DNA of 64,000 nt from Citrobacter werkmanii NBRC 105721 (GCA_000759755.1 BBMW01000009.1:248001-312000), one strand, 5' to 3'; shown: positions 10,357 through 21,409, counted from the stretch's first letter. Notes: generated by a model from the letters alone, not told the origin. Translations and numbers: made by a program.

Positions 10357-10516
10357 CAAGTTCCATCACCTGAATGAAGATGACGGAACTTTACTGCCAG
10401 ATAAAAGCATCTGCATCAGGGCATTAACAACCTTGCGCGCACGCTTCAGCGCTAAAAGCCCCAGACCGCAACACTTTCATTCTGCTGGAAGGCATTACGC
10501 AAAATCCACCATGCCT

Positions 10517-11935
10517 TTACTCTTTACGCGCCGCCTCATATGCCGCCAGCGTCGCCAGTCTTGCCTGCTTATGATCGACAATCGGGCGAGGATAGTTGAG
10601 CGTCACCTGCGCTTTTTCCGCCCACGACCACGGGTCATGAATCGCTTTACCCGGCACATCGCGCAGTTCCGGCAGCCACTGGCGGATAAACTCACCGTCA
10701 CGGTCAAATTTTTCGCCCTGCGTCGTGGGGTTAAATATGCGGAAATACGGTGCGGCATCGGTTCCGGTAGACGCGGCCCACTGCCAGCCGCCGTTATTGG
10801 CCGCCAGGTCGCCATCGATCAGTTGCGACATGAAATACTGCTCGCCTTTGCGCCAGTCGATCAGCAGGTCTTTCACTAAAAAACTGGCCGTAATCATGCG
10901 TAAACGATTATGCATCCAGCCCGTGGCGTTGAGCTGACGCATCGCCGCGTCTACAATCGGGTAACCCGTTTGACCCATTTGCCAGGCCTGCAAATGCGCC
11001 GGGTTATTCTGCCATTGCACGCGATCGGTCCAGCGGATAAAGGGGTGATACCGACACAGAGCCGGATGATACGTCATCAGGTGGCGATAAAACTCACGCC
11101 AGATAAGCTCGTTCAGCCAGACGCTACCTGACCCGCCCTCAAGCGCCTGCGGCTGCTCCGCGAGCAGTCGATTCAGGCATTGGCGCGGCGATAACCCGCC
11201 TGTCGCCAGACTTGCGGATAATCGACTGGTCCCGTCAATCGCTGGAAAATCACGCAGCTGTTCGTATTCTCCCGCAGCCTGCTGGCAAAACTGGCGTAAT
11301 TGCGCGATGGCCAATTTTTCATCTACCACAAACCTCTGCGCATCAAAATCTTGCTGTGGATAGCTCAGCGTAATTGGTGTTAACGGTGCGTCAAGAGCTC
11401 CACTTTCTCTCACTTTCGGCGCGCTCACACATTCTGGAATACCGTCTTTAATCCGCTTCAGCCAGGCATTTTTAAACGGCGTGAACACTTTATACATCTC
11501 ATGATTGCCGGTCATCACCGCCCCCGGAGGCAGGATCACGCTGTCATCAAACCCTTCGCACACCACCTGGGGTAATGATTTTTCTACGTTTGCATCACGC
11601 TGCCGTTCGTTTATTTCATATTGATAGTTATAAAATAATCGACTGACGTCATGCTGCAGACAAACACTTTTGACGATGTCCACGCTGGCCGCAAAATCAG
11701 CCACTTCGTGAAACAATAGAGGAATACCTTTTTCTGCCAACGCCGTTTGTAACGCATTCAACTGTGCGCAGGTAAATGCCGCCTGGCGCGGGGCCATATC
11801 GTGGGCCTTCCACTGCTCGGGGGTAGCGATATATAACGCCAGTACCTGCGCGGAACGATCCCGACAAGCCGCCGCCAGTGCGAGGTTGTCGTGCAAGCGT
11901 AAATCACGCCGAAACCAGACCAAATGGGTGGTCAT
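10517..11935 (-). CDS. phrB: Deoxyribodipyrimidine photolyase
   Basis: 472 residues, the E. coli PhrB length. It uses light to split cyclobutane pyrimidine dimers. The N-terminal antenna domain starts MTTHLVWFRRDLRLHDNLAL; the C-terminal FAD domain includes WLNELIWREFYRHLM, GWMHNRLRMITASFLVKDLLIDWR, DGDLAANNGGWQW and YFRIFNPTTQ. It follows ybgA after 20 bases, so ybgA-phrB is probably one transcript as in E. coli. Confidence 0.97.
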   Translation of the reverse strand: MTTHLVWFRRDLRLHDNLALAAACRDRSAQVLALYIATPEQWKAHDMAPRQAAFTCAQLNALQTALAEKGIPLLFHEVADFAASVDIVKSVCLQHDVSRLFYNYQYEINERQRDANVEKSLPQVVCEGFDDSVILPPGAVMTGNHEMYKVFTPFKNAWLKRIKDGIPECVSAPKVRESGALDAPLTPITLSYPQQDFDAQRFVVDEKLAIAQLRQFCQQAAGEYEQLRDFPAIDGTSRLSASLATGGLSPRQCLNRLLAEQPQALEGGSGSVWLNELIWREFYRHLMTYHPALCRYHPFIRWTDRVQWQNNPAHLQAWQMGQTGYPIVDAAMRQLNATGWMHNRLRMITASFLVKDLLIDWRKGEQYFMSQLIDGDLAANNGGWQWAASTGTDAAPYFRIFNPTTQGEKFDRDGEFIRQWLPELRDVPGKAIHDPWSWAEKAQVTLNYPRPIVDHKQARLATLAAYEAARKE

Positions 11936-11955
11936 AACACTCCTGAAGAAAAAAC

Positions 11956-12909
11956 TTAACGCCCGTAGCGCAAACGCAGAGCCTCTGGCCAGGGATTGAA
12001 ATAGCGCTGCCCGGAGAGATAAGCATCCGGGTATTCCGCCATATAGTGTTTGAGTAATGTTATTGGCGCAAGCAGCGGTTGAGTCGCACGTCGATAACCG
12101 TCAATGAGAGAGGCCAGCTCCTGCCGCTGACGAGAATTTAATTGCGTACGGAAATAGCCCTGGACATGCATCAGCACGTTGGTATGGTTGCGACGGGAGG
12201 GAAGATGAGCCAGCAAACTCATCAGCCTTAAGCGATACTCGACAAAATAAGCCTGCAGATCTTGCCATTCGCCAATCGCCGCCACAAAACGCCCGAGGTC
12301 GCGATAGTCCGGCTGGGAATGGGCCAACAGTAATAGCTTGTAACGACTATGATAATCGATTAATGCGCCGCGCGTTAACCCTTGCTGTCGGATAGTATTG
12401 AGCTCGTGCAAAGCATAAATGCGCTCAACAAAATTTTCCCGAATCTGCGGGTCGTGTAAACGCCCGTCCTCTTCCACGGGAAGCCAGGGTAACGTCGACA
12501 TCAGCACAGACGTAAAGATCCCTCGTCCGGCTTTACGGTTGTTTTTGCCTTCCGCGTCGTAGACTCGCACCCGTTCCATACCGCAACTGGGTGATTTCGC
12601 ACAGACAATATAGCCGCACAAATGCGCCAGACGCTCGCTTTGTCGCTGACTAAAAGCCGTCATTGCGTCTGTCAAATCCCCCTCGCGCTTATCACTAAAA
12701 CGCAGGGAGACAGCCTCGCCCTCTTTGACCAGATGCAACGCAGGTCGCGGGACTGGTAACCCGATCCCCATTTCAGGGCAAACAGGTTCGAACGCGACCC
12801 ACGGCGACAGTTCTTCTAGAGCAAAGGCCAGCCGCTTATGCCCACCATCATAGCGAACCGCCTCCCCCAACAGACAGGCACTGATACCAACAGGGAATTT
12901 CTCGCTCAT
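11956..12909 (-). CDS. ybgA: YbgA, DUF523-DUF1722 fusion protein
   Basis: 317 residues from the ATG at 12909 (MSEKFPVGISACLLG). The first ~150 residues are DUF523, with conserved cysteines in SACLLG, EPVCPEMGIGLP and CAKSPSCGMERV; the rest is DUF1722, with the typical ELNTIRQ and SRYKLLLLAHSQPDYRDLGR. E. coli K-12 YbgA keeps only the DUF1722 part, so this longer form resembles the Salmonella/Citrobacter protein. Cotranscription with phrB hints at a link to light or DNA damage, but its activity is unknown. Confidence 0.9.
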   Translation of the reverse strand: MSEKFPVGISACLLGEAVRYDGGHKRLAFALEELSPWVAFEPVCPEMGIGLPVPRPALHLVKEGEAVSLRFSDKREGDLTDAMTAFSQRQSERLAHLCGYIVCAKSPSCGMERVRVYDAEGKNNRKAGRGIFTSVLMSTLPWLPVEEDGRLHDPQIRENFVERIYALHELNTIRQQGLTRGALIDYHSRYKLLLLAHSQPDYRDLGRFVAAIGEWQDLQAYFVEYRLRLMSLLAHLPSRRNHTNVLMHVQGYFRTQLNSRQRQELASLIDGYRRATQPLLAPITLLKHYMAEYPDAYLSGQRYFNPWPEALRLRYGR

Positions 12910-12954
12910 GATCGCTCCTTTTTCATTCCTGAAATAAGTGTAGCTATCATGAGC

Positions 12955-12983
12955 AAAAAAGCCGCTGATATCAGCGGCTTTTG
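12955..12983 (-). terminator. Rho-independent terminator after ybfA
   Basis: AAAAGCCGCTGATATCAGCGGC followed by a T run when read on the minus strand; a 9-pair near-perfect stem between the ybfA stop and the ybgA start. Confidence 0.85.
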
Positions 12984-12998
12984 GGGATTTATTAGCTA

Positions 12999-13205
12999 TC
13001 AGTAGAAATCGCAGGTGGCTTTTTCCGCCTGCTCCATCCACACCGGCTTATCACTGGTTTTAGACCAGACGCGATGCAGATAGCTGTAAAAACGGGCGCG
13101 GTCTTTCCAGAACAGCATGACCGGCAGAGCCAGTACGCCCGCCACTACGGCAAAGGTACGGCGTAAGAAAACAATGTGTGCTGGATATTCTTTATAAAAG
13201 TCCAT
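12999..13205 (-). CDS. ybfA: Small membrane protein YbfA
   Basis: 68 residues from the ATG at 13205 ([20 protein letters not shown]); longer upstream in-frame codons are not conserved. It has one hydrophobic segment, [16 protein letters not shown], and a conserved C-terminal tail [22 protein letters not shown]. The family (DUF2517) is found only in enterobacteria and its function is not established. It diverges from kdpF, as in E. coli. Confidence 0.9.
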   Translation of the reverse strand: MDFYKEYPAHIVFLRRTFAVVAGVLALPVMLFWKDRARFYSYLHRVWSKTSDKPVWMEQAEKATCDFY

Positions 13206-13513
13206 AATCCTCTCCCATATAACTGTTCGGTGAATCGCACCGGAAAAATAAAGTTGGTTAACTGATGAAAATAATACCGCCTTGTGTGTAATTTTACTAC
13301 TCATCCGACCACTTATTTTTATCTATTTATGCCCCGTTTAGTTTAAAAACGTAGTTAAGTTACATAAAAGTTAAATTAATACTAATCATTAGTTAAATAA
13401 TGGTCTTTGCCATTTTTATACTTTTTTTACACCTCGCCCGCCGATTTTTGCGAAATCTTTGCAAGCAAAAACCTACGCTCTGGTTATCACATTTATGCCA
13501 CTGGAGGTGCACT
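13206..13513. other. ybfA-kdpF divergent intergenic region
   Basis: About 308 bases with no open frame worth calling. It is A/T-rich and must hold the ybfA and kdp promoters. The only element I can point to with some certainty is the T-rich KdpE-type site listed separately. Confidence 0.6.
13414..13438 (+). promoter_or_regulatory. KdpE-type binding site of the kdp promoter
   Basis: A T-rich block containing TTTATACTTTTTTTACAC, the pattern protected by phospho-KdpE upstream of the E. coli kdpFABC promoter, about 75 bases before kdpF. Matching is from memory of the E. coli site. Confidence 0.65.
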
Positions 13514-13603
13514 GTGAGTGCAGGCGTGATAACCGGCATTGGGCTGGTCTTTTTATTATTAGGTTACCTTGTGTATGCCCTGATTAATGCGGAGGCGTTC
13601 TGA
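13514..13603 (+). CDS. kdpF: KdpF, small stabilising subunit of the Kdp potassium pump
   Basis: 29 residues with a GTG start: [20 protein letters not shown] and then YALINAEAF. It is one membrane helix and stabilises the KdpABC complex. GGAGG lies 8 bases before the start. Its TGA overlaps the ATG of kdpA by one base. Confidence 0.93.
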   Translation: MSAGVITGIGLVFLLLGYLVYALINAEAF

Positions 13604-15282
13604 TGGCGGCTCAAGGATTTTTACTTATTGCCAGTTTCTTGCTGGTGCTGTTTGTCATCGCCAGACCGCTGGGGTTTGGGCTGGCCCGACTCATCAATAA
13701 TACGTCTCTGCCGGGCCTTGCTGGCGTGGAAAGTGTGCTCTGGCGTGGTCTGGGTATTTCGCAGCAGGAGATGAACTGGCGGCAGTATCTGCTGGCAATC
13801 CTCGCGCTCAATGTGCTGGGCCTGCTGGTCCTGTTTTCGATGCTGATGGCGCAAAATCTGTTGCCGCTGAATCCTCAGCAGCTACCAGGACTTTCATGGC
13901 ATCTGGCGCTCAACACGGCGGTGAGTTTTGTCACCAATACCAACTGGCAATCTTATGCCGGTGAAACCACTTTAAGCTACTTCAGCCAGATGGCTGGGTT
14001 GACCGTGCAGAACTTCCTGTCCGCGGCGACCGGAATTGCGGTGATTTTTGCCCTGACGCGTGCCTTTACGCGCCAGAGTATGGATACGCTGGGTAATGCC
14101 TGGGTCGATCTGGTTCGTATTACGCTGTGGATCCTCGTGCCAATCGCGCTGCTCATCGCCCTGTTTTTTATTCAACAAGGCGTGCTGCAAAACGTATTGC
14201 CCTATCAGCCCATCACGACGCTTGAAGGGGTGAAACAGTTGCTGCCGATGGGACCTGTCGCTTCGCAGGAAGCGATTAAGATGCTCGGCACCAACGGAGG
14301 CGGTTTCTTTAACGCTAACTCAGCACATCCGTTTGAAAACCCAACCGCGCTGACCAACCTGGTACAGATGCTGGCTATTTTCTTAATTCCTACCGCGCTG
14401 TGTTTTGCCTTTGGCGATGTGGTGGGCGATCGTCGTCAGGGACGGACCCTGTTATGGGCCATGTCGCTCATTTTTGTCATTTGCGTAGCCGTCGTGATGT
14501 GGGCCGAAGTTCAGGGCAACCCGCATCTGATGCAGTTAGGTGCAAACAGCAATATCAACATGGAGGGCAAAGAGAGCCGCTTTGGTGTACTGGTCAGCAG
14601 TCTGTTTGCGGTCGTCACAACGGCGGCATCCTGTGGCGCAGTGATTGCGATGCATGACTCCTTTACCGCACTCGGCGGAATGGTGCCGATGTGGCTGATG
14701 CAAATTGGCGAAGTGGTCTTCGGCGGTGTGGGTTCAGGTCTGTACGGCATGCTGCTGTTCGTACTGCTGGCTGTGTTCATCGCCGGGCTGATGATTGGCC
14801 GAACACCGGAATACCTGGGTAAGAAAATCGACGTGCGCGAAATGAAAATGACCGCGCTGGCGATTCTGGTCACCCCTGCGCTGGTCCTGCTCGGCACAGC
14901 AATAGCAATGATGACCGATGCCGGGCGTAGCGCCATGCTCAACCCGGGTCCACATGGTTTTAGTGAAGTGCTGTATGCCGTGTCATCTGCCGCGAACAAC
15001 AACGGTAGCGCCTTTGCCGGATTAAGCGCCAATAGCCCGTTCTGGAACTGCCTGCTGGCGCTGTGCATGTTCTTCGGTCGCTTCGGCGTGATCGTACCCG
15101 TGATGGCTATTGCCGGGTCGCTGGTCAGTAAAAAGATCCAGCCAGCAAGCCCAGGCACGCTACCTACCCACGGCGCGCTGTTTGTCGGGTTGCTAATCGG
15201 TACGGTGTTACTGGTTGGCGCTCTCACCTTTGTTCCTGCCCTGGCCCTTGGCCCGGTCGCAGAATACCTGTCATTACACTGA
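13603..15282 (+). CDS. kdpA: Potassium-transporting ATPase subunit A (K+-binding channel subunit)
   Basis: 559 residues, about ten membrane helices and four pore loops related to potassium channels. The selectivity-like stretches include [41 protein letters not shown] and [18 protein letters not shown]. The subunit binds and conducts potassium in the KdpFABC complex in the inner membrane, which is made at low potassium. Confidence 0.97.
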   Translation: MAAQGFLLIASFLLVLFVIARPLGFGLARLINNTSLPGLAGVESVLWRGLGISQQEMNWRQYLLAILALNVLGLLVLFSMLMAQNLLPLNPQQLPGLSWHLALNTAVSFVTNTNWQSYAGETTLSYFSQMAGLTVQNFLSAATGIAVIFALTRAFTRQSMDTLGNAWVDLVRITLWILVPIALLIALFFIQQGVLQNVLPYQPITTLEGVKQLLPMGPVASQEAIKMLGTNGGGFFNANSAHPFENPTALTNLVQMLAIFLIPTALCFAFGDVVGDRRQGRTLLWAMSLIFVICVAVVMWAEVQGNPHLMQLGANSNINMEGKESRFGVLVSSLFAVVTTAASCGAVIAMHDSFTALGGMVPMWLMQIGEVVFGGVGSGLYGMLLFVLLAVFIAGLMIGRTPEYLGKKIDVREMKMTALAILVTPALVLLGTAIAMMTDAGRSAMLNPGPHGFSEVLYAVSSAANNNGSAFAGLSANSPFWNCLLALCMFFGRFGVIVPVMAIAGSLVSKKIQPASPGTLPTHGALFVGLLIGTVLLVGALTFVPALALGPVAEYLSLH

Positions 15283-15302
15283 GTGATGCGGAGCACATTA
15301 CT

Positions 15303-17351
15303 ATGAGTCGCAAGCAACTGGCGCTGTTCGAACCTTCTCTGGTCGCACAGGCGCTGATGGATGCCGTGAAAAAATTAAGCCCACATACCCAATGGCGTAA
15401 TCCAGTGATGTTTCTCGTCTGGCTGGGTAGTCTGCTGACCACGTTGTTAACGCTGGCGATGGCAACAGGTTATATGCCAGGCAACCCGTGGTTTACCGGC
15501 GCGATAAGTCTATGGCTGTGGATCACCGTCCTGTTCGCCAACTTTGCCGAAGCGCTGGCTGAGGGGCGCAGTAAAGCACAGGCGAACAGCCTGAAAGGGG
15601 TGAAAAAAACCGCTTTTGCCCGCAAACTTCGCGAACCAAAATACGGCTCGGCCATGGATCACGTCCCTGCCGATGATTTACGTAAAGGCGATATTGTGCT
15701 GGTGGAAGCTGGCGATATTATCCCGTGTGACGGTGAGGTGATCGAAGGTGGCGCATCGGTGGACGAAAGCGCGATTACCGGTGAGTCTGCACCGGTTATT
15801 CGTGAATCCGGTGGCGATTTTGCATCGGTCACCGGCGGGACTCGCATCCTCTCCGACTGGCTGGTGATCGAATGCAGCGTAAACCCCGGTGAAACGTTCC
15901 TCGACCGGATGATCGCCATGGTCGAAGGCGCGCAGCGGCGTAAAACCCCCAATGAAATCGCCCTGACGATTCTGCTGATTGCCCTGACCATCGTTTTTCT
16001 GTTGGCGACCGCCACGCTGTGGCCATTTTCCGCCTGGGGCGGCAGCGCGGTCAGTGTCACGGTACTGGTTGCCCTGCTCGTTTGTCTGATCCCCACCACC
16101 ATCGGCGGTCTGCTTTCTGCCATTGGCGTGGCCGGGATGAGCCGTATGCTGGGCGCGAACGTCATTGCCACCAGCGGACGTGCGGTCGAAGCCGCGGGTG
16201 ACGTGGACGTCCTGCTGCTGGATAAAACCGGCACCATTACGCTGGGTAACCGCCAGGCTTCAGATTTTCTGCCCGCCCAGGGTGTGGATGAAAAAACGCT
16301 GGCGGACGCCGCACAGCTTTCATCGCTGGCCGATGAAACGCCAGAAGGCCGCAGCATCGTTATTCTGGCAAAACAGCGCTTTAATCTGCGTATTCGCGAC
16401 GTGCAATCGCTGCACGCTACCTTTGTGCCGTTTACCGCGCAAAGTCGTATGAGCGGTATCAACATCGACAACCGTATGATCCGCAAAGGTTCGGTCGATG
16501 CCATTCGTCGTCACGTTGAAGCCAACGGCGGTCACTTCCCCGCCGATGTAGAGCAGAAGGTCGACAACGTCGCTCGCCTTGGCGCTACGCCGCTGGTGGT
16601 AGCCGAAGGCTCCCGCGTACTGGGCGTGATTGCCCTGAAAGATATTGTGAAAGGCGGGATCAAAGAACGTTTTGCCCAACTGCGCAAAATGGGCATCAAA
16701 ACGGTGATGATCACCGGCGATAACCGCCTGACCGCCGCCGCGATCGCCGCTGAAGCCGGGGTGGATGATTTCTTAGCGGAGGCCACGCCGGAAGCCAAGC
16801 TGGCGCTGATTCGTCAGTATCAGGCGGAAGGCCGTCTGGTGGCGATGACCGGCGACGGAACCAACGACGCCCCGGCACTGGCGCAGGCGGATGTCGCGGT
16901 CGCCATGAACTCAGGGACCCAGGCGGCGAAGGAAGCTGGCAACATGGTGGATCTTGATTCCAACCCCACCAAACTGATTGAAGTGGTGCACATTGGTAAA
17001 CAGATGCTGATGACGCGCGGCTCGCTGACCACCTTCAGTATCGCCAATGACGTGGCAAAGTATTTCGCCATTATTCCGGCCGCGTTCGCCGCCACCTATC
17101 CGCAGCTCAATGCACTTAACGTAATGGGACTGCATTCGCCGGACTCAGCGATCCTCAGCGCGGTTATCTTTAATGCGCTGATAATCATTTTTCTGATCCC
17201 ACTGGCGCTTAAAGGCGTGAGCTACAAGCCGTTATCCGCATCTGCAATGTTGCGCCGTAATTTGTGGATCTACGGTCTGGGCGGTCTGGTGGTGCCATTT
17301 ATTGGCATTAAAGCGATTGATGTACTGCTGACCCTGCTGGGTCTGGTGTGA
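15303..17351 (+). CDS. kdpB: Potassium-transporting ATPase subunit B (P-type ATPase)
   Basis: 682 residues, the same length as E. coli KdpB. The P-type ATPase motifs are all present: the A-domain TGESAPV, the phosphorylation site [12 protein letters not shown] near residue 307, and the hinge [24 protein letters not shown]. It drives potassium uptake by ATP hydrolysis together with KdpA, KdpC and KdpF. It begins 20 bases after kdpA. Confidence 0.98.
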   Translation: MSRKQLALFEPSLVAQALMDAVKKLSPHTQWRNPVMFLVWLGSLLTTLLTLAMATGYMPGNPWFTGAISLWLWITVLFANFAEALAEGRSKAQANSLKGVKKTAFARKLREPKYGSAMDHVPADDLRKGDIVLVEAGDIIPCDGEVIEGGASVDESAITGESAPVIRESGGDFASVTGGTRILSDWLVIECSVNPGETFLDRMIAMVEGAQRRKTPNEIALTILLIALTIVFLLATATLWPFSAWGGSAVSVTVLVALLVCLIPTTIGGLLSAIGVAGMSRMLGANVIATSGRAVEAAGDVDVLLLDKTGTITLGNRQASDFLPAQGVDEKTLADAAQLSSLADETPEGRSIVILAKQRFNLRIRDVQSLHATFVPFTAQSRMSGINIDNRMIRKGSVDAIRRHVEANGGHFPADVEQKVDNVARLGATPLVVAEGSRVLGVIALKDIVKGGIKERFAQLRKMGIKTVMITGDNRLTAAAIAAEAGVDDFLAEATPEAKLALIRQYQAEGRLVAMTGDGTNDAPALAQADVAVAMNSGTQAAKEAGNMVDLDSNPTKLIEVVHIGKQMLMTRGSLTTFSIANDVAKYFAIIPAAFAATYPQLNALNVMGLHSPDSAILSAVIFNALIIIFLIPLALKGVSYKPLSASAMLRRNLWIYGLGGLVVPFIGIKAIDVLLTLLGLV

Positions 17352-17359
17352 GGTTTCAG

Positions 17360-17926
17360 ATGAGTGGATTACGTCCTGCATTATCAACATTGATTTTCCT
17401 GATGCTTATAACCGGCGGGGCTTACCCGCTGCTGACCACCGCGCTGGGGCAGTGGTGGTTTCCCCACCAGGCTAACGGCTCCTTGATCCGCGAAGAACAG
17501 GTTGTTCGCGGTTCTGAACTTATTGGGCAACATTTTACCGCCGCCGGTTATTTTCAGGGGCGTCCGTCTGCGACGGCGGAAATGCCCTATAATCCCATGG
17601 CTTCTGGCGGCAGTAATCTGGCCGTCAGCAACCCGGAACTGGATAAACAGTTGCAAAGCCGGATTGCCGCGCTGCGTGCTGCCAATCCACAGGCTAGTCC
17701 TGCCGTTCCGCTAGAGCTGGTAACCGCGTCGGCCAGCGGGCTGGATAACAACCTGACGCCCGACGCGGTGGCCTGGCAAATTCCCCGCGTGGCGCAGGCC
17801 CGCAACCTCAGCGTTGAAGAGGTGTCGCGCCTGGTTGCACAATACACGCAAAAGCCGTTGGTCAGTTTTATCGGTCAGCCGGTGGTGAACCTGGTGGAAC
17901 TTAATTTAGCGCTGGAGAAGCACTGA
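17360..17926 (+). CDS. kdpC: Potassium-transporting ATPase subunit C
   Basis: 188 residues from the ATG at 17360, preceded by GAGG. A GTG at 17348 overlapping the kdpB stop is an alternative that adds four residues. One N-terminal membrane helix ([23 protein letters not shown]) is followed by a periplasmic domain with [21 protein letters not shown] and [13 protein letters not shown]. It acts as the non-catalytic stabilising subunit. Confidence 0.95.
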   Translation: MSGLRPALSTLIFLMLITGGAYPLLTTALGQWWFPHQANGSLIREEQVVRGSELIGQHFTAAGYFQGRPSATAEMPYNPMASGGSNLAVSNPELDKQLQSRIAALRAANPQASPAVPLELVTASASGLDNNLTPDAVAWQIPRVAQARNLSVEEVSRLVAQYTQKPLVSFIGQPVVNLVELNLALEKH

Positions 17927-17936
17927 GAAAAAGGAC

Positions 17937-20621
17937 ATGCATAGCGAACCCTTACGTCCCGACCCCGATCGTCTGCTGGAGCAGACCACTGCCCCGCACC
18001 GCGGAAAACTAAAAATATTCTTCGGTGCCTGCGCGGGCGTCGGCAAAACCTGGGCCATGCTAACGGAAGCCCAGCGGCTGCGGGCGCAGGGGTTAGATGT
18101 GCTGATTGGCGTGGTGGAAACCCACGGACGCAAAGAGACCGCCGCGCTGCTGGACGGTCTCAGCATCCTGCCGCTAAAGCGACACGCGCGTCATGGTCGT
18201 CACATCAGCGAGTTCGATCTCGATGCCGCCCTGGCCCGCCGTCCGGCGCTCATTTTAATGGATGAACTGGCGCACAGTAATGCGCCAGGTTCACGCCATC
18301 CTAAGCGCTGGCAAGATATTGAAGAGCTGCTGGAAGCCGGTATCGACGTCTTTACTACCGTTAACGTACAGCATCTGGAAAGTCTCAATGATGTGGTCAG
18401 CGGCGTCACCGGTATTCAGGTTCGCGAAACCGTCCCCGATCCTTTTTTCGATGCTGCTGACGATGTGGTGCTGGTCGATCTTCCCCCCGATGATTTGCGG
18501 CAGCGCCTGAATGAAGGCAAGGTCTATATCGCCGGTCAGGCGGAAAGAGCCATCGAGCATTTCTTTCGCAAAGGTAATTTGATCGCGCTGCGCGAGCTGG
18601 CCCTGCGCCGCACGGCCGATCGGGTGGACGATCAAATGCGCGCCTGGCGCGGACGTCCAGGGGAAGAGAAAGTATGGCATACCCGCGACGCCGTTTTGCT
18701 GTGCATTGGGCACAACACTGGCAGCGAAAAACTGGTACGCGCCGCCGCGCGACTGGCGGCGCGTCTCGGCAGCGTCTGGCACGCAGTGTATGTCGAAACT
18801 CCAGCGCTGCACCGACTCCCCGAAAAACAGCGCCGCGCGATCTTAAGCGCCCTGCGATTAGCCCAGGAGCTGGGCGCGGAAACCGCCACACTTTCCGATC
18901 CCGCTGAAGATAAAGCGGTAATCCGCTATGCCCGCGAGCATAATCTGGGAAAAATTGTGCTCGGGCGTCCGACAACGCGTCGCTGGTGGCGCAGCGATTC
19001 CTTTGCCGACAAACTGGCCCATCGCGCACCGGATCTCGATCTGATGATTGTCGCGCTGGACGAACCGCCTTCACGCCCGACGCTACCCACTACGGATAGC
19101 CGCACCTTTAAAGATAAATGGCGGGTACAAATTCAGGGTTGTGTGGTTGCCGTCGCGCTGTGTGCCATCATTACGCTGATCGCGATGCAGTGGCTGATGG
19201 CCTTTGATGCCGCTAACCTGGTAATGCTCTATTTGCTGGGTGTGGTGGTTATCGCCCTGTTCTACGGACGCTGGCCATCCGTGCTGGCAACCTTTATTAA
19301 CGTCGCCAGCTTCGATCTCTTCTTTATTGCCCCGCGTGGGACGCTGGCCGTTTCCGACGTCCAGTACCTACTCACTTTTACCGTGATGCTAACGGTAGGG
19401 CTGGTTATCGGTAATCTCACCGCCGGAGTCCGGTATCAGGCGCGGGTGGCGCGCTATCGGGAACAACGTACGCGCCATCTGTATGAGATGTCGAAAGCGT
19501 TAGCCGTTGGACGGAGTCAGCAGGATATCGCCGCTACCAGCGAACAGTTTATCGCCTCAACGTTTCAGGCCCGTAGTCAGGTTTTATTACCTGATGAACA
19601 CGGTAAGCTGGCGCCCCTCACCCATCAACAGGGCATGACGCCATGGGACGATGCCATTGCCCAATGGAGTTTTGACAAAGGGCAGCCAGCTGGCGCGGGC
19701 ACGGATACCTTACCGGGGGTACCGTACCAAATCTTACCGCTAAAAAGCGCCGATAAAACGCATGGGCTACTGGTAGTGGAACCGGGAAATCTGCGTCAGT
19801 TGATGATCCCTGAGCAGCAGCGCCTGCTGGAAACCTTTACCCTGTTGGTCGCCAGTGCGCTGGAACGTCTGACGCTGACCGCCAGCGAAGAGCAGGCCCG
19901 GTTTGCCAGTGAGCGTGAAAGTATTCGCAATGCGCTGCTTGCCGCCCTGTCCCACGATTTGCGCACGCCGCTGACGGTACTGTTCGGTCAGGCTGAAATT
20001 TTAACGCTGGATCTGGCCAGTGAAGGTTCGCCGCATGCGCGCCAGGCCAGTGAGATTCGCCAGCACGTGCTGAATACCACCCGACTGGTTAATAATCTGT
20101 TGGATATGGCGCGAATTCAGTCTGGCGGCTTTAATCTTAAGAAGGAGTGGTTAACGCTGGAAGAGGTGGTGGGCAGCGCCCTGCAGATGCTGGAGCCGGG
20201 ACTCTCAGCCCCGATTAATCTGTCGTTACCCGAACCGTTGACGCTGATCCATGTCGATGGCCCGCTTTTTGAACGGGTGTTGATTAATCTGCTGGAGAAC
20301 GCCGTAAAATACGCGGGTCCGCAGGCGCAAATCGGCATTGATGCCAGCGTCAACGGTGAGCACCTGCAACTGGACGTCTGGGATAATGGGCCGGGTATTC
20401 CATCGGGTATGGAACAGCGTGTTTTTGACAAGTTTTCCAGAGGAAACAAAGAGTCATCGGTACCGGGCGTTGGACTGGGACTGGCAATTTGCCAGGCGAT
20501 TGTGGACGTGCACGGCGGTACCATTTCCGCCCATAATCGTGCCCAGGGAGGAGCCTGTTTCCGTGTTACACTGCCCCAGGAAATCCCCCCTGAACTTGAA
20601 GATTTTCATGAGGATATGTGA
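17937..20621 (+). CDS. kdpD: Sensor histidine kinase KdpD
   Basis: 894 residues. The order is an N-terminal KdpD domain with a Walker A motif GACAGVGKTWAM at residues 30-41 and an adjacent DELAHSN, a USP-like domain, four membrane helices near residues 400-500, a GAF-like region, and the kinase core with the phospho-acceptor in LSHDLRTPLTVLFGQ and the ATP site DNGPGIP and GVGLGLAICQ. It senses potassium limitation and phosphorylates KdpE. It follows kdpC by 10 bases. Confidence 0.97.
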   Translation: MHSEPLRPDPDRLLEQTTAPHRGKLKIFFGACAGVGKTWAMLTEAQRLRAQGLDVLIGVVETHGRKETAALLDGLSILPLKRHARHGRHISEFDLDAALARRPALILMDELAHSNAPGSRHPKRWQDIEELLEAGIDVFTTVNVQHLESLNDVVSGVTGIQVRETVPDPFFDAADDVVLVDLPPDDLRQRLNEGKVYIAGQAERAIEHFFRKGNLIALRELALRRTADRVDDQMRAWRGRPGEEKVWHTRDAVLLCIGHNTGSEKLVRAAARLAARLGSVWHAVYVETPALHRLPEKQRRAILSALRLAQELGAETATLSDPAEDKAVIRYAREHNLGKIVLGRPTTRRWWRSDSFADKLAHRAPDLDLMIVALDEPPSRPTLPTTDSRTFKDKWRVQIQGCVVAVALCAIITLIAMQWLMAFDAANLVMLYLLGVVVIALFYGRWPSVLATFINVASFDLFFIAPRGTLAVSDVQYLLTFTVMLTVGLVIGNLTAGVRYQARVARYREQRTRHLYEMSKALAVGRSQQDIAATSEQFIASTFQARSQVLLPDEHGKLAPLTHQQGMTPWDDAIAQWSFDKGQPAGAGTDTLPGVPYQILPLKSADKTHGLLVVEPGNLRQLMIPEQQRLLETFTLLVASALERLTLTASEEQARFASERESIRNALLAALSHDLRTPLTVLFGQAEILTLDLASEGSPHARQASEIRQHVLNTTRLVNNLLDMARIQSGGFNLKKEWLTLEEVVGSALQMLEPGLSAPINLSLPEPLTLIHVDGPLFERVLINLLENAVKYAGPQAQIGIDASVNGEHLQLDVWDNGPGIPSGMEQRVFDKFSRGNKESSVPGVGLGLAICQAIVDVHGGTISAHNRAQGGACFRVTLPQEIPPELEDFHEDM

Positions 20622-21295
20622 CAAACGTTCTGATTGTTGAAGATGAACAGGCCATTCGCCGCTTTCTGCGCACCGCGCTGGAAGCCGATGGCCTGCGTGT
20701 ATATGAAGCGGAAACGCTGCAACGTGGTCTGCTGGAAGCCGCCACGCGAAAACCCGATCTCATCATTCTCGATCTCGGCCTGCCAGACGGCGACGGCATT
20801 GATTTTATTCGCGACCTGCGACAGTGGAGCGCAATTCCAGTAATCGTGCTTTCAGCCCGTAGCGAAGAGAGCGATAAAATCGCCGCGCTGGATGCCGGTG
20901 CCGATGACTATCTCAGTAAACCCTTTGGTATTGGCGAGCTACAGGCGCGATTGCGCGTGGCATTGCGGCGCCACGCCAGCGGCGCGTCCCCCGAACCGGT
21001 GGTGCATTTTTCCAACGTAAAAGTGGATCTCGCCGCCCGCCTCGTACACCGTGACGACGAGGAAATCCATCTGACGCCAATTGAGTTTCGCCTGCTAGCG
21101 GTACTGCTGAATAATGCCGGGAAGGTACTGACGCAACGCCAGTTGTTAAATCAGGTTTGGGGGCCAAACGCCGTTGAGCACAGCCATTATCTGCGAATTT
21201 ATATGGGACACCTGCGCCAGAAACTGGAGCTGGACCCGGCTCGTCCACGTCATTTTCTGACCGAAACCGGGATTGGCTATCGGTTTATGCCGTGA
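20618..21295 (+). CDS. kdpE: Response regulator KdpE
   Basis: 225 residues with a GTG start that overlaps the kdpD stop by 4 bases (GTGA). Receiver domain first, with the phospho-acceptor Asp52 in IILDLGLPDGDG and the switch lysine in SKPFGIGE; then an OmpR-type winged helix ending RPRHFLTETGIGYRFMP. It activates kdpFABC. Directly after its stop codon the native enteric sequence is lost and an IS-like fragment begins. Confidence 0.97.
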   Translation: MTNVLIVEDEQAIRRFLRTALEADGLRVYEAETLQRGLLEAATRKPDLIILDLGLPDGDGIDFIRDLRQWSAIPVIVLSARSEESDKIAALDAGADDYLSKPFGIGELQARLRVALRRHASGASPEPVVHFSNVKVDLAARLVHRDDEEIHLTPIEFRLLAVLLNNAGKVLTQRQLLNQVWGPNAVEHSHYLRIYMGHLRQKLELDPARPRHFLTETGIGYRFMP

Positions 21296-21409
21296 ATTCA
21301 GAATTAACGAGTCCTGATATAAGTTGAAAGTTATCCGTCTATCGAATGCTTGCTGAATATGATCGGTCGTTTTGTATTTCTGGGCCAGATGTGGACGCTC
21401 ATAGTTATA
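21296..21409 (-). mobile_element. Remnant of an IS3-like transposase C-terminus
   Basis: On the minus strand an open stretch reads YNYERPHLAQKYKTTD then HIQQAFDR and NLYQD, the pattern seen at the end of IS3-group OrfB integrases (the Y-N-x-x-RPH...L-x-Y-K-T-x-D block). There is a stop codon just upstream in the same frame, no start and no full element, and the fragment touches the kdpE stop codon. It marks one edge of the accessory region. Confidence 0.5.

Noticed and set aside
12999-13304. 101-residue form of YbfA starting at 13304
   Set aside because: The extra 33 residues are not typical of the family, and the ATG at 13205 gives the conserved 68-residue protein.
14511-15317. 268-codon minus-strand open frame opposite kdpA
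   Set aside because: Shadow of the kdpA codon pattern; the composition (Ser, Pro, Thr, Ala) is typical of an antisense frame and no family is recognisable.
15659-16504. 281-codon minus-strand open frame opposite kdpB
   Set aside because: Antisense shadow of kdpB with no start context and low-complexity composition.
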